Source of the DNA: an uncultured Bacilli bacterium | Lineage (GTDB): Bacteria > Bacillota_I > Bacilli_A > RF39 > UBA660 | Direction: 5' to 3' | NCBI GenBank assembly: GCA_948874605.1 | Contig: CAQRXS010000067.1 | Span: forward strand, 1-7,534 | DNA: 7,534 bases | Part shown: one piece after another, positions 1 to 5,893 of the stretch | Layout of the letters: each line of letters begins with the position of its first letter | Numbering within the stretch: position 1 is the stretch's first letter | The notes under the pieces: generated by a model | The model's input: the letters and a program-made list of their open reading frames with translations, nothing else | The model's database searches: none | What the model was told of the DNA's origin: nothing | Made by a program: the position numbers and the translations under genes

Positions 1-10
1 AAACAAAATA

Positions 11-45
11 GAACACTTCATGTTTGTGTGTTCCATTTAATTTTT
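11..45 (+). terminator. Probable terminator of the upstream gene
   Basis: GAACAC at 11-16 pairs perfectly with GTGTTC at 28-33 around an 11-nt loop, and a T-rich tract ending in five Ts (41-45) follows. On the minus strand the hairpin is also followed by a T-rich stretch, so it may work in both directions. The gene it would terminate lies outside the window; in many Bacillota trmD precedes rplS, but that cannot be verified here. The stem is short and the loop large, so confidence is moderate. Confidence 0.45.
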
Positions 46-79
46 CAATTAACAAAAAAACTATTAAAAAAATTTCAGC

Positions 80-108
80 TTGAATATCCTAGGTAATTAT
101 GTTATAAT
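80..108 (+). promoter_or_regulatory. Strong sigma-A-type promoter of rplS (extended -10)
   Basis: TTGAAT at 80-85 is separated by exactly 17 nt from a consensus TATAAT at 103-108, and TG at 100-101 one base before the -10 makes it an extended -10 promoter. Transcription would start near 114-116, leaving an untranslated leader of about 80 nt before the rplS ATG at 196. This is the best promoter in the window, as expected for a ribosomal protein gene. It shows that rplS can be transcribed independently of whatever lies upstream. Confidence 0.85.
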
Positions 109-113
109 CAATT

Positions 114-186
114 TGCTTTAAGAAAGCGATGTATTATCCGCTGAAAAATATTTCATGATGATATGTAATATAATTTAGAAAGGAAT
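114..186 (+). ncRNA. Candidate L19 (rplS) ribosomal-protein leader RNA
   Basis: The untranslated region between the rplS promoter and start codon can fold. GCTTT (115-119) pairs with AAAGC (123-127). TGAAA (142-146) pairs with TTTCA (151-155) around a 4-nt loop, and TATTA (132-136) pairs with TAATA (166-170) to enclose the second hairpin. The structure ends just before the Shine-Dalgarno AAAGGA (179-184), so folding or protein binding could affect translation initiation. Low-GC Gram-positives are known to have an autoregulatory L19 leader in this position. I infer membership from position and foldability, and have not matched it to the family's covariance model. Confidence 0.5.
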
Positions 187-195
187 TTGATTGAT

Positions 196-537
196 ATGGC
201 TAATTTAGTTGACAAAATTAATGCTAAACATATTCGTAAAGATGTACCTGAGATTCGTGTAGGAGATACTGTAAGAGTAGATGTTTGGGTTAAAGAAGGA
301 AAAAAAGAACGTATTCAAGCTTTTGAAGGATTAGTAATTGCTAAAAAAGGTGGAAGTATTTCTGAAACTATTTCTGTACGTAAAAAGTCTGGTGGAGTTG
401 GAGTTATTCGTATTTTTCCAGTTAATGCACCAACAATTGATAAAATTACAGTAGTGAAAAAAGGTATGGTACGTCGTGCTAAACTTAATTTCATTAAGGG
501 AATGCGTAAAGAATACAAAGTTAAAGAAAGAGCGTAA
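196..537 (+). CDS. rplS: 50S ribosomal protein L19
   Basis: This is ribosomal protein bL19, a component of the large subunit at the interface with the 30S subunit. The family signatures are plain: PEIRVGDTVRV near residues 18-28, ERIQAFEGLVI in the middle, then GGSISETISVRK, GVGVIRIFPVNAP and the basic VRRAKL block near the C-terminus. The 113-residue length matches the usual ~115. I start it at ATG 196 (MANLVDKI). An in-frame TTG at 187 would lie only 2 nt from the Shine-Dalgarno AAAGGA (179-184), which is too close, while the ATG has an 11-nt spacer. Arginine is mostly encoded by CGT, as in highly expressed genes. It is a single-gene unit between its own promoter and terminator, probably autoregulated through the leader. 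Confidence 0.97.
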   Translation: MANLVDKINAKHIRKDVPEIRVGDTVRVDVWVKEGKKERIQAFEGLVIAKKGGSISETISVRKKSGGVGVIRIFPVNAPTIDKITVVKKGMVRRAKLNFIKGMRKEYKVKERA

Positions 538-540
538 TTT

Positions 541-563
541 AGAGTCCAGAAATGGACTTTTTT
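541..563 (+). terminator. Rho-independent terminator of rplS
   Basis: AGTCCA (543-548) pairs perfectly with TGGACT (553-558) around a GAAA tetraloop, extendable by G542:T559 and A541:T560. A run of Ts reaches 563, followed by CTTTT. It starts 3 nt after the rplS stop and separates rplS from lepB. Confidence 0.92.
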
Positions 564-591
564 CTTTTGTATTTTAAGATTGATAATTCTA

Positions 592-600
592 TGTTAAAAT
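592..600 (+). promoter_or_regulatory. Possible extended -10 promoter of lepB
   Basis: TGT followed by TAAAAT (595-600) resembles an extended -10 element. The expected -35 position (about 572-577) reads TTTTAA, a poor match. Initiation would be expected near 606-608, on top of the lepB ATG cluster, which would give a leaderless or nearly leaderless message. A promoter somewhere in 560-604 is likely because a strong terminator precedes the gene, but this exact assignment is tentative. Confidence 0.35.
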
Positions 601-604
601 AGAT

Positions 605-1120
605 ATGGTGATGAAGATGAAATGGCTAAAAGAATTACTTCCGTATGTAGTGATATTAATTGTTGTTGTACTAATTCGTTCGTTTATTGTAACACCCATA
701 AAAGTACATGGAGAAAGTATGTATGATACATTAGAAGGAAATGAAATTATGATATTAAACAAGTTAGATGATATCGACCGTTATGACATTGTGGTGGCTA
801 ATCTGATGAGCGATGGTAAAAAGTTAGATACTTTAATCAAAAGAATTTATGGGCTTCCTGGTGAAAAAATTAAGTGTGAAAAAGGGATTATTTATATTAA
901 TGATCGAAAAATCGAAGATGATTACGGGTATGGGGAAACTGAGGATTTTGAAGAGGTAGTTTTAGGGAATGATGAATATTTTGTGTTAGGAGATAATCGT
1001 CAAGTTTCTTTGGATAGTCATATTTTTGGCCCTATAAAAAAAGAAGATATAGAAGGTGTAACAGACTTTATTATTTGGCCTTTTTCTAAATTTGGAAAAG
1101 TTCAAACAAAAGAGAATTAA
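605..1120 (+). CDS. lepB: Signal peptidase I
   Basis: This type I signal peptidase (peptidase family S26) is membrane-anchored and cleaves signal peptides from secreted preproteins outside the cytoplasmic membrane. One transmembrane anchor covers about residues 11-29. The catalytic serine is Ser38 in the GESM motif, and the general-base lysine is Lys79 in IKRIYGLPGE. The C-terminal box E is present as LGDNRQVSLDS followed by FGP. At 171 residues it is a typical short Gram-positive SipS-like enzyme. In-frame starts at 605, 608 (GTG), 611 and 617 all lack a proper upstream Shine-Dalgarno; GGTGATGAAG before ATG 617 is the nearest thing, so MKWLKELL may be the real N-terminus. Its neighbour downstream follows after 24 nt, so it probably heads the long transcription unit. 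Confidence 0.95.
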   Translation: MVMKMKWLKELLPYVVILIVVVLIRSFIVTPIKVHGESMYDTLEGNEIMILNKLDDIDRYDIVVANLMSDGKKLDTLIKRIYGLPGEKIKCEKGIIYINDRKIEDDYGYGETEDFEEVVLGNDEYFVLGDNRQVSLDSHIFGPIKKEDIEGVTDFIIWPFSKFGKVQTKEN

Positions 1121-1144
1121 AAATGGGCTAGAATTGAGGATAGA

Positions 1145-1765
1145 ATGAAAAATAAAGTTGAAGAAGTAAAGAATGTTTATGATGAAATTGCGTCTTTGTA
1201 TGATGAGAAATTATGGAATGATATGCCATATAATGAAGAAATCAATAAATTTTGCAATTATTTAAATGGAAATACTATTCTAGATATAGGATGTGCCATG
1301 GGTAGTTTTACAAAATATGTCGCAGATAAAGGATTTCTAGTGGATGGGATTGATATTTCTCCAAATTTTATTCAAATTGCTAAAAAGAAAGTAAAAAACG
1401 CAAACTTTTCAGTTATGGATATGTTAAATATGAAATTAGATAAATATTACGATGGGATAATGTTAATTAATTCGATGATTCATATTGAAAAGAGTAAAAT
1501 GGTAGAATTATTTAAAAATATAAAGAATTATTTGAAAGAGGATGGGATAATATTTGTCATTCTCCAAGAAGGAGAAGGAGAGCAATATGTTTTGGAGCCT
1601 TTAAAACCTTCCATAAAAGAATTTGTAAATTTTTATCAAGTAGAAGAATTTGAAACAGTTATAAAGCAAAGCGGTTTGAAAATAATAGAAACTCGAAGAA
1701 TACGTGACGATAATGAATTCGAATTAGGGAATGATCAATTAGTTTTTTATCTTACTCGAAAATAG
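1145..1765 (+). CDS. Class I SAM-dependent methyltransferase
   Basis: This is a Rossmann-fold methyltransferase using S-adenosylmethionine, probably cytoplasmic. Motif I is ILDIGCAMGSF (Asp47 to Phe55, the glycine-rich SAM loop, with Ala-Met inside it). The acidic end of strand 2 is Asp70 in GIDISP, and Asp92 in VMDML is in the adenine-contact position. INSMIHIEKSKM followed by LKEDGIIFV forms the post-motif core. The N-terminal YDEIASLYDEK is typical of UbiE/Tam-like small-molecule methyltransferases, but the substrate cannot be read from sequence. GAGGA at 1136-1140 lies 4 nt before the ATG. The gene sits 24 nt after lepB and 29 nt before the next gene, consistent with cotranscription. All 206 residues appear intact. 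Confidence 0.88.
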   Translation: MKNKVEEVKNVYDEIASLYDEKLWNDMPYNEEINKFCNYLNGNTILDIGCAMGSFTKYVADKGFLVDGIDISPNFIQIAKKKVKNANFSVMDMLNMKLDKYYDGIMLINSMIHIEKSKMVELFKNIKNYLKEDGIIFVILQEGEGEQYVLEPLKPSIKEFVNFYQVEEFETVIKQSGLKIIETRRIRDDNEFELGNDQLVFYLTRK

Positions 1766-1794
1766 AATGTTATAAAAAATAAGGAGGGAGAAAT

Positions 1795-2793
1795 ATGGTA
1801 TCTCAAGAACGACTAAAGCAATACAAAAGCTGGTTTGACAATCTTTCTTTTTTTGGAAACAATTCTTTTCTATTAGATACAATAGAAGAATTGTGGGCTC
1901 TTACAAATTATGTAGGAAGCAAATATCAAAAATTTTGTTCCTACAATGTCAAAGACTTAAAATATACTACGGTAAATAAATCTGAATGCCTATCTTTAGT
2001 TCAAAGTTATTTGGAGAGACATTCGATTGAATTAAATATTCATGATTTACTTCAAAACGATATATTAATCTTACTGGAAGGTCCGAAAGAAAAAGATAAT
2101 TATTATAGTTCTTTGAAAGATGGTTCTTCTTTTTATGATGAGCAAGGAAATAAAAAAATAGCAGTATCTTTGGAAGGTACTATTTTTGATGCAGCAGTTA
2201 TAATTCATGAAATAACGCATTTTCGTAATCAATCTATAGAAAAACGGAGTTTTACCAATGATTTATTAACAGAATCCTTATCTTATGCAGAAGAACTAAT
2301 TTTTTTTGAGGATTTAAAAGATACTATTTATGATAAAGATCGTGCGATTCATTTTAAGTTATTTGAAAAATTAATTTATCAGTATTCTTATCGGATTTAT
2401 TATATATATAAAATTATTTTGTTATATAAAAAAGAGCAAAAGATAAATAAAGAAAGTTATTTAAAAGTCTTTTGTGATTCTGAATATGAGAAAACTATAG
2501 AATTTTTTGAAGAGTATGCTTTTCATCAAAAATCGATTTTAAAAGATACTTGGACCTTTTTAGGACTTCCCTTAGCGGTTTATCTTTTAGAAGAATATAG
2601 AGTAGATAGAAATTTTTTTGAAATATTAAAAGAATATAATGAAAGGTTAAAGGGGGATAATCTTGAAAGATGTTTAGAGACTATAAAGATTCATAATCTA
2701 GAAGAATTAAAGGAAGTGATTCAAAGTTCGACTACATCTTTTATCAATTTGTTAGAAGATTTATACGAGTCTTTAAATACGTTAAAGAAATAA
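1795..2793 (+). CDS. Putative HExxH zinc metallopeptidase-like protein, family not recognised
   Basis: I do not recognise this 332-residue protein as a named family. Its clearest feature is HEITH at residues 138-142, the HExxH motif of zincin metallopeptidases, on a predicted helix (AAVIIHEITHF). A second helix, TESLSYAEELIFFEDL, begins with Glu160 and includes Glu166 and Glu167, suitably placed for the third zinc ligand of a gluzincin. The C-terminal part (GLPLAVYLLEEY, then FFEILKEY and a charged helix) loosely recalls the helical C-terminus of M3 oligopeptidases, but the protein is about half their length. No signal peptide or transmembrane segment is visible, so it is probably cytoplasmic. 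It has the best Shine-Dalgarno in the window, AGGAGGG at 1782-1788, 6 nt before the ATG, suggesting efficient translation. Peptidase activity is inferred from the motif only. Confidence 0.6.
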   Translation: MVSQERLKQYKSWFDNLSFFGNNSFLLDTIEELWALTNYVGSKYQKFCSYNVKDLKYTTVNKSECLSLVQSYLERHSIELNIHDLLQNDILILLEGPKEKDNYYSSLKDGSSFYDEQGNKKIAVSLEGTIFDAAVIIHEITHFRNQSIEKRSFTNDLLTESLSYAEELIFFEDLKDTIYDKDRAIHFKLFEKLIYQYSYRIYYIYKIILLYKKEQKINKESYLKVFCDSEYEKTIEFFEEYAFHQKSILKDTWTFLGLPLAVYLLEEYRVDRNFFEILKEYNERLKGDNLERCLETIKIHNLEELKEVIQSSTTSFINLLEDLYESLNTLKK

Positions 2794-2816
2794 TTTAGAA
2801 AGTGAGATAAGTTAAA

Positions 2817-3185
2817 ATGAAAAATGAATTAATTATAAAAAAATGTATGAAGTGCGGGACTATAATAAGTTTTAGAAATGAAGGATGTAGTGATATCACT
2901 TGTTGCAATGAAACTATGCAAATATTGATTCCTAATTCTACAGATGCAGCATTTGAAAAACATGTACCAACGTATACAGTTGAGGGAGATTCTTTAAAAG
3001 TAAGTGTAAACCATGTTATGGATAATGATCACTATATCGAGTGGATTTGTTTAAAAACGGATGAAAAGGAAGAGTATGTTAATTTTAAACCTGGAAAAGT
3101 TGCTGTGACTGTTTTTCCTAATGTTCCATCAGGAATGCTTTATGCTTACTGTAATAAGCATGGATTATGGAGTACGGAAATTTAA
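2817..3185 (+). CDS. dfx: Superoxide reductase (desulfoferrodoxin)
   Basis: This is a two-domain (2Fe) superoxide reductase, which reduces superoxide to hydrogen peroxide in the cytoplasm of anaerobes using electrons from rubredoxin-like donors. The N-terminal desulforedoxin domain has all four cysteines of the rubredoxin-like centre I: Cys10, Cys13, Cys29 and Cys30. The catalytic centre II ligands are complete: His49 (in EKHVP), His66, His72 (in DHYIEWI), Cys112 and His115 (in YCNKHGLW). The functional Glu47-Lys48 pair is also conserved. The usual proline after His66 is a valine. At 122 residues it has the normal length for the family. The Shine-Dalgarno (GTGAG or AGAAAG in 2797-2805) is weak and distant. 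It lies 23 nt after the metallopeptidase gene, and no dedicated promoter or peroxide-type operator is visible. Confidence 0.94.
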   Translation: MKNELIIKKCMKCGTIISFRNEGCSDITCCNETMQILIPNSTDAAFEKHVPTYTVEGDSLKVSVNHVMDNDHYIEWICLKTDEKEEYVNFKPGKVAVTVFPNVPSGMLYAYCNKHGLWSTEI

Positions 3186-3233
3186 TTTAAAAAATAAAAT
3201 TTAAATGTTAAAATATTGAAGGAGTAGTGAAAA

Positions 3234-3734
3234 ATGGGAGTAATTATTGCGGCTTTTGCAACTTGTGGAAAAAGCTTTTTAGGAAAAAAATACAGTAATG
3301 TGATTGATTTGGAATCTAGTAATTTTAAACATACTAATATTGGTTTTGAAAATATTCCAGTTGAAAAAAGAAAAGGAATGAAAAGAGAACTGAATAAGGA
3401 GTGGCCCAACAATTATTATCAAGAAATTAAAAAAGCTATCAAAAAATATGATGTAGTTTTAGTACAATTAAAACCAGAACATTTTGATTATTTTGATCAA
3501 CATAATATGAAATATAGTATCGCTTATCCCAATATCAATTCTTGGGAAACGGTAAAAGAAAAATGTATCAAGCGTGGTAATAATGAATCTTTTATAGCAG
3601 GATTAAAAACAGTGTTTTTACCATTTTATAAAGATTGTTTAAAAAGGAATTATGAAAAACTATACATTATAGATGAAGATGAAACTTTAGAAAGTGTTTT
3701 GCTTAAAAATGATATCGAACTAAAACAAATTTAA
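3234..3734 (+). CDS. P-loop nucleotide-binding protein, kinase-like
   Basis: This small cytoplasmic P-loop NTPase has a Walker A motif at the extreme N-terminus, AFATCGKS (residues 7-14, with Lys13-Ser14 contacting phosphate). The first position is Ala rather than the consensus Gly. A strand ending VIDLESSNF (Asp25, Glu27, Ser28-29) follows, as in a family of kinase-like proteins common in Bacillota and their phages. A hydrophobic strand YDVVLVQ (about residues 76-82), the YPN motif and a later KRGNNESFI segment, probably a lid, also match my memory of that family. Substrate is unknown; nucleoside or nucleotide kinase activity is inference. AAGGAG at 3219-3224 precedes the ATG by 9 nt. It follows superoxide reductase after 48 nt and ends 16 nt before the GH2 gene. 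The 166 residues look intact. Confidence 0.7.
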   Translation: MGVIIAAFATCGKSFLGKKYSNVIDLESSNFKHTNIGFENIPVEKRKGMKRELNKEWPNNYYQEIKKAIKKYDVVLVQLKPEHFDYFDQHNMKYSIAYPNINSWETVKEKCIKRGNNESFIAGLKTVFLPFYKDCLKRNYEKLYIIDEDETLESVLLKNDIELKQI

Positions 3735-3750
3735 AAGGAATGATGATTTC

Positions 3751-5475
3751 ATGAGAAAGATAAAAGATTATCCTAGGCCACAGTTGGTAAGAAAATCTTG
3801 GCTTAATTTAAATGGTAAATGGAATTTTGCATTTGATGACGAAAATGTAGGGGAAGAGCAAGGCTTTTTTTAAAAATTCCCTCAATCTCAAGAAATAAAT
3901 GTACCATTTACATATGAGACAAAAATGAGTGGAATTCATACAGAAGAAATTCACGAAAATATTTGGTACTCAAAAACTATTAATTTATTTCATCAGGATG
4001 ACAAAAGATTATTGCTTCATTTTGAAGGTAGTGATTTTATCACTAAGGTATGGATAAATGGCAAATATGTAGGAAAAAATATTGGTGGTTATCATCGTTT
4101 CAGTTTTGATATTACAAATTGTCTTGTTAGTGGAACTAATACTTTTACTATTAAAGTAGAAGATTCTTTATCGAAAAGCCAACCTAGGGGAAAGCAAAGA
4201 TATAAACATGAAAGTTTTAAATGTTGGTATATACAAACTACTGGGATTTGGAAAACGGTTTGGCTCGAAACGGTTCCAAAAGATTATATTGTATCTGTTA
4301 AAACTACACCAAATTATGTAGAGAAAAAACTATTTATTGAATTAGAAACAGAAATAAGTTTTAATCAAAAGATAATTAATCGAGAAATACATAAAGTTGA
4401 TAATAATATTTTTACTTTTTATATGAACATTTCTAATTCAAAAATAAATCATAAAATTAACTTTTGGTCTCCGGAAAGTCCTAATTTATATGATATAACT
4501 TTTAAATTGTATTATAAGGGAAGTATTCTTGACGAAGTAACTTCGTATTTTGGAGTAAGAGAAATTTCTATAAAAAATTCGAAAATATTTTTAAACCAAA
4601 AGGAACTTTATTTAAAAATGATTTTAGATCAAGGATATTGGCCTGAATCACATTTAACTCCTCCTAGTGAAGAGGCGATAATAAATGATATAGAAATTGC
4701 TAAAAAGTATGGTTATAACGGAATAAGAAAGCATCAAAAAATTGAAGATGAAAGATTTATGTATTATTGTGATGTTTTGGGCTTATTTGTCTGGAGTGAA
4801 ATGGCTAATTGTTATGAGTTTAATAATAAATCTGCAGAGTATTTTTTGGATGAATGGATTAAGGTAATACATCAAAATTATAATCATCCTTCTATCATTG
4901 CTTGGGTGCCTATTAACGAATCGTGGGGAATACCAGAAGTTAGAAGTGATGTGAGACAACAAAATTTTGTTAATAGTTTATATTATGTTACGAAAGCACT
5001 TGATGACACACGTCCAGTTATTTCTAATGATGGCTGGGAACATACTTTATCTGACATTATTACAATTCACGATTATAAACAAGATGCAAAACTATTATTT
5101 GATGAATATAATGATACCCCTTTGGATGTATTAAACAATCGAAAGGCTTATAATGGTATCCATAAGTTATTTAGTGGAAATTATAAATACAATGGTCAAC
5201 CAGTTATAATGAGTGAATATGGTGGTATTGCACTTCGTTTTGAACAAGGTTGTGGGTATGGGAAACAAGTTGAAAATGAAAACGAGTTTTTAGAAAGATT
5301 TGAAGGGCTTACCGATTCAATTCAAAATACGAACTATATTTGTGGTTATTGCTACACTCAGTTAACAGATGTACAGCAAGAAATTAATGGTTTAGTAGAT
5401 GAATATAGAAAAGAAAAATTCAGTAAAGAGATTATATCAAAAATCGCAATTGTAAATCAAAATGATAGAAAGTAG
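3751..5475 (+). pseudogene. Glycoside hydrolase family 2 (beta-galactosidase/glucuronidase-like), one in-frame stop
   Basis: The full frame spans 574 codons and starts at ATG 3751 (MRKIKDYPRPQLVRKSWLNL), with AAGGAA at 3735-3740 as ribosome site. TAA at 3871-3873 (codon 41) interrupts it, after which the same frame resumes with KFPQSQEINVPFTYETK, the normal continuation. A remaining open frame from ATG 3925 to 5475 (516 residues) lacks a good ribosome site and part of the sugar-binding domain. Domain order is N-terminal jelly-roll (about 10-175), immunoglobulin-like (about 180-270), then TIM barrel with RKHQKIED, acid/base Glu390 in PINESWG and nucleophile Glu489 in VIMSEYGG. The catalytic core is therefore intact. 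No signal peptide is visible, so it would be cytoplasmic. The family hydrolyses beta-linked terminal sugars; the exact sugar is undetermined. It could be a dead gene, a readthrough product or a sequencing error. Confidence 0.88.
3871..3873 (+). other. Premature in-frame TAA in the GH2 gene
   Basis: The codon lies in a T7-A5 homopolymer junction (3865-3876). Relatives usually have a charged or small residue between the aromatic pair and the FP dipeptide. One substitution from AAA, GAA or CAA would create the stop. Upstream and downstream coding are in the same frame, so no indel is involved. Confidence 0.85.
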
Positions 5476-5774
5476 GAAATATGAAAGTTATAACGGTGAA
5501 GCAACCTTTTGCAACATTAATTGCAGAAGGAGTTAAAGAATACGAATTTAGAACATGGAAAACGAAGTATAGAGGCGAAATATTAATTCATGCAGGAAAA
5601 GGAATTGATAAAAAAGCTATGAAAAAATTTGAAATGTATCATTTTGATTATCCAAGTGGTTGTATTATTGCTAAAGCAAATCTTGCAGATTGTATTAAAA
5701 TAGATGATGCGGCAAGAAAAATGTTAGAAGAAAAGAATCCTTTCGTTTATTCTAGTATAATAAAACATACTGAA

Positions 5775-5777
5775 TAA
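5775..5777 (+). other. Premature in-frame TAA in the ASCH gene
   Basis: TAA falls between KHTE and EGYSFKIENV, just before the conserved aromatic/LEN-type strand of the domain. A single substitution from TAT (Tyr), AAA, GAA or CAA explains it. There is no frame change on either side. Confidence 0.85.
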
Positions 5778-5881
5778 GAAGGCTATAGTTTTAAAATTGA
5801 AAATGTTAAAAAAATAAAAAATATTGAAATCAATGGAAAATTAAGTTTATGGGATTATGAATATAATGAATTAAAATGGTT

Positions 5882-5886
5882 GGGAG
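5882..5886 (+). promoter_or_regulatory. Ribosome binding site deciding the GNAT start
   Basis: GGGAG lies inside the last codons of the ASCH frame, 7 nt before ATG 5894. It supports 5894 over the upstream in-frame ATG at 5876, which has no such site. With the TAATG overlap it suggests translational coupling of the two genes. Confidence 0.7.
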
Positions 5887-5893
5887 ATTATTA

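Noticed and set aside
315..518. Minus-strand open frame of 67 codons antisense to rplS
   Set aside because: It lies wholly within the clear rplS coding region, has no ribosome site or recognisable domain, and is explained as a shadow frame.
3179..3206. ATTTAA/TTAAAT inverted repeat between dfx and the P-loop gene as a terminator
   Set aside because: The stem is made only of A-T pairs, has an interrupted interior and lacks a following T tract, so it is too weak to call.
3206..3214. TGT-TAAAAT as a promoter for the P-loop gene
   Set aside because: There is no -35 at the right distance, initiation would fall inside the ribosome binding site, and such strings are common by chance in this base composition.
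3182..3412. Minus-strand open frame of 76 codons across the dfx/P-loop junction
   Set aside because: It overlaps the start of the P-loop gene, its hydrophobic look comes from AT-rich antisense sequence, and it has no support from a ribosome site or homology.
1145..3734. A toxin-antitoxin or defence system in the methyltransferase/metallopeptidase/P-loop block
   Set aside because: No restriction, nuclease, antitoxin or effector domain is visible, gene sizes do not match known pairs, and superoxide reductase lies between them.
3865..3876. Programmed frameshift at the T7-A5 slippery run in GH2
   Set aside because: The coding frame is the same before and after the stop, so a -1 or +1 shift would leave the correct frame; a one-base shift leads quickly to unrelated sequence and another stop.
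5876..5893. ATG 5876 as the GNAT start
   Set aside because: It has no suitably spaced ribosome site, whereas ATG 5894 has GGGAG 7 nt upstream and a TAATG overlap with the ASCH frame.
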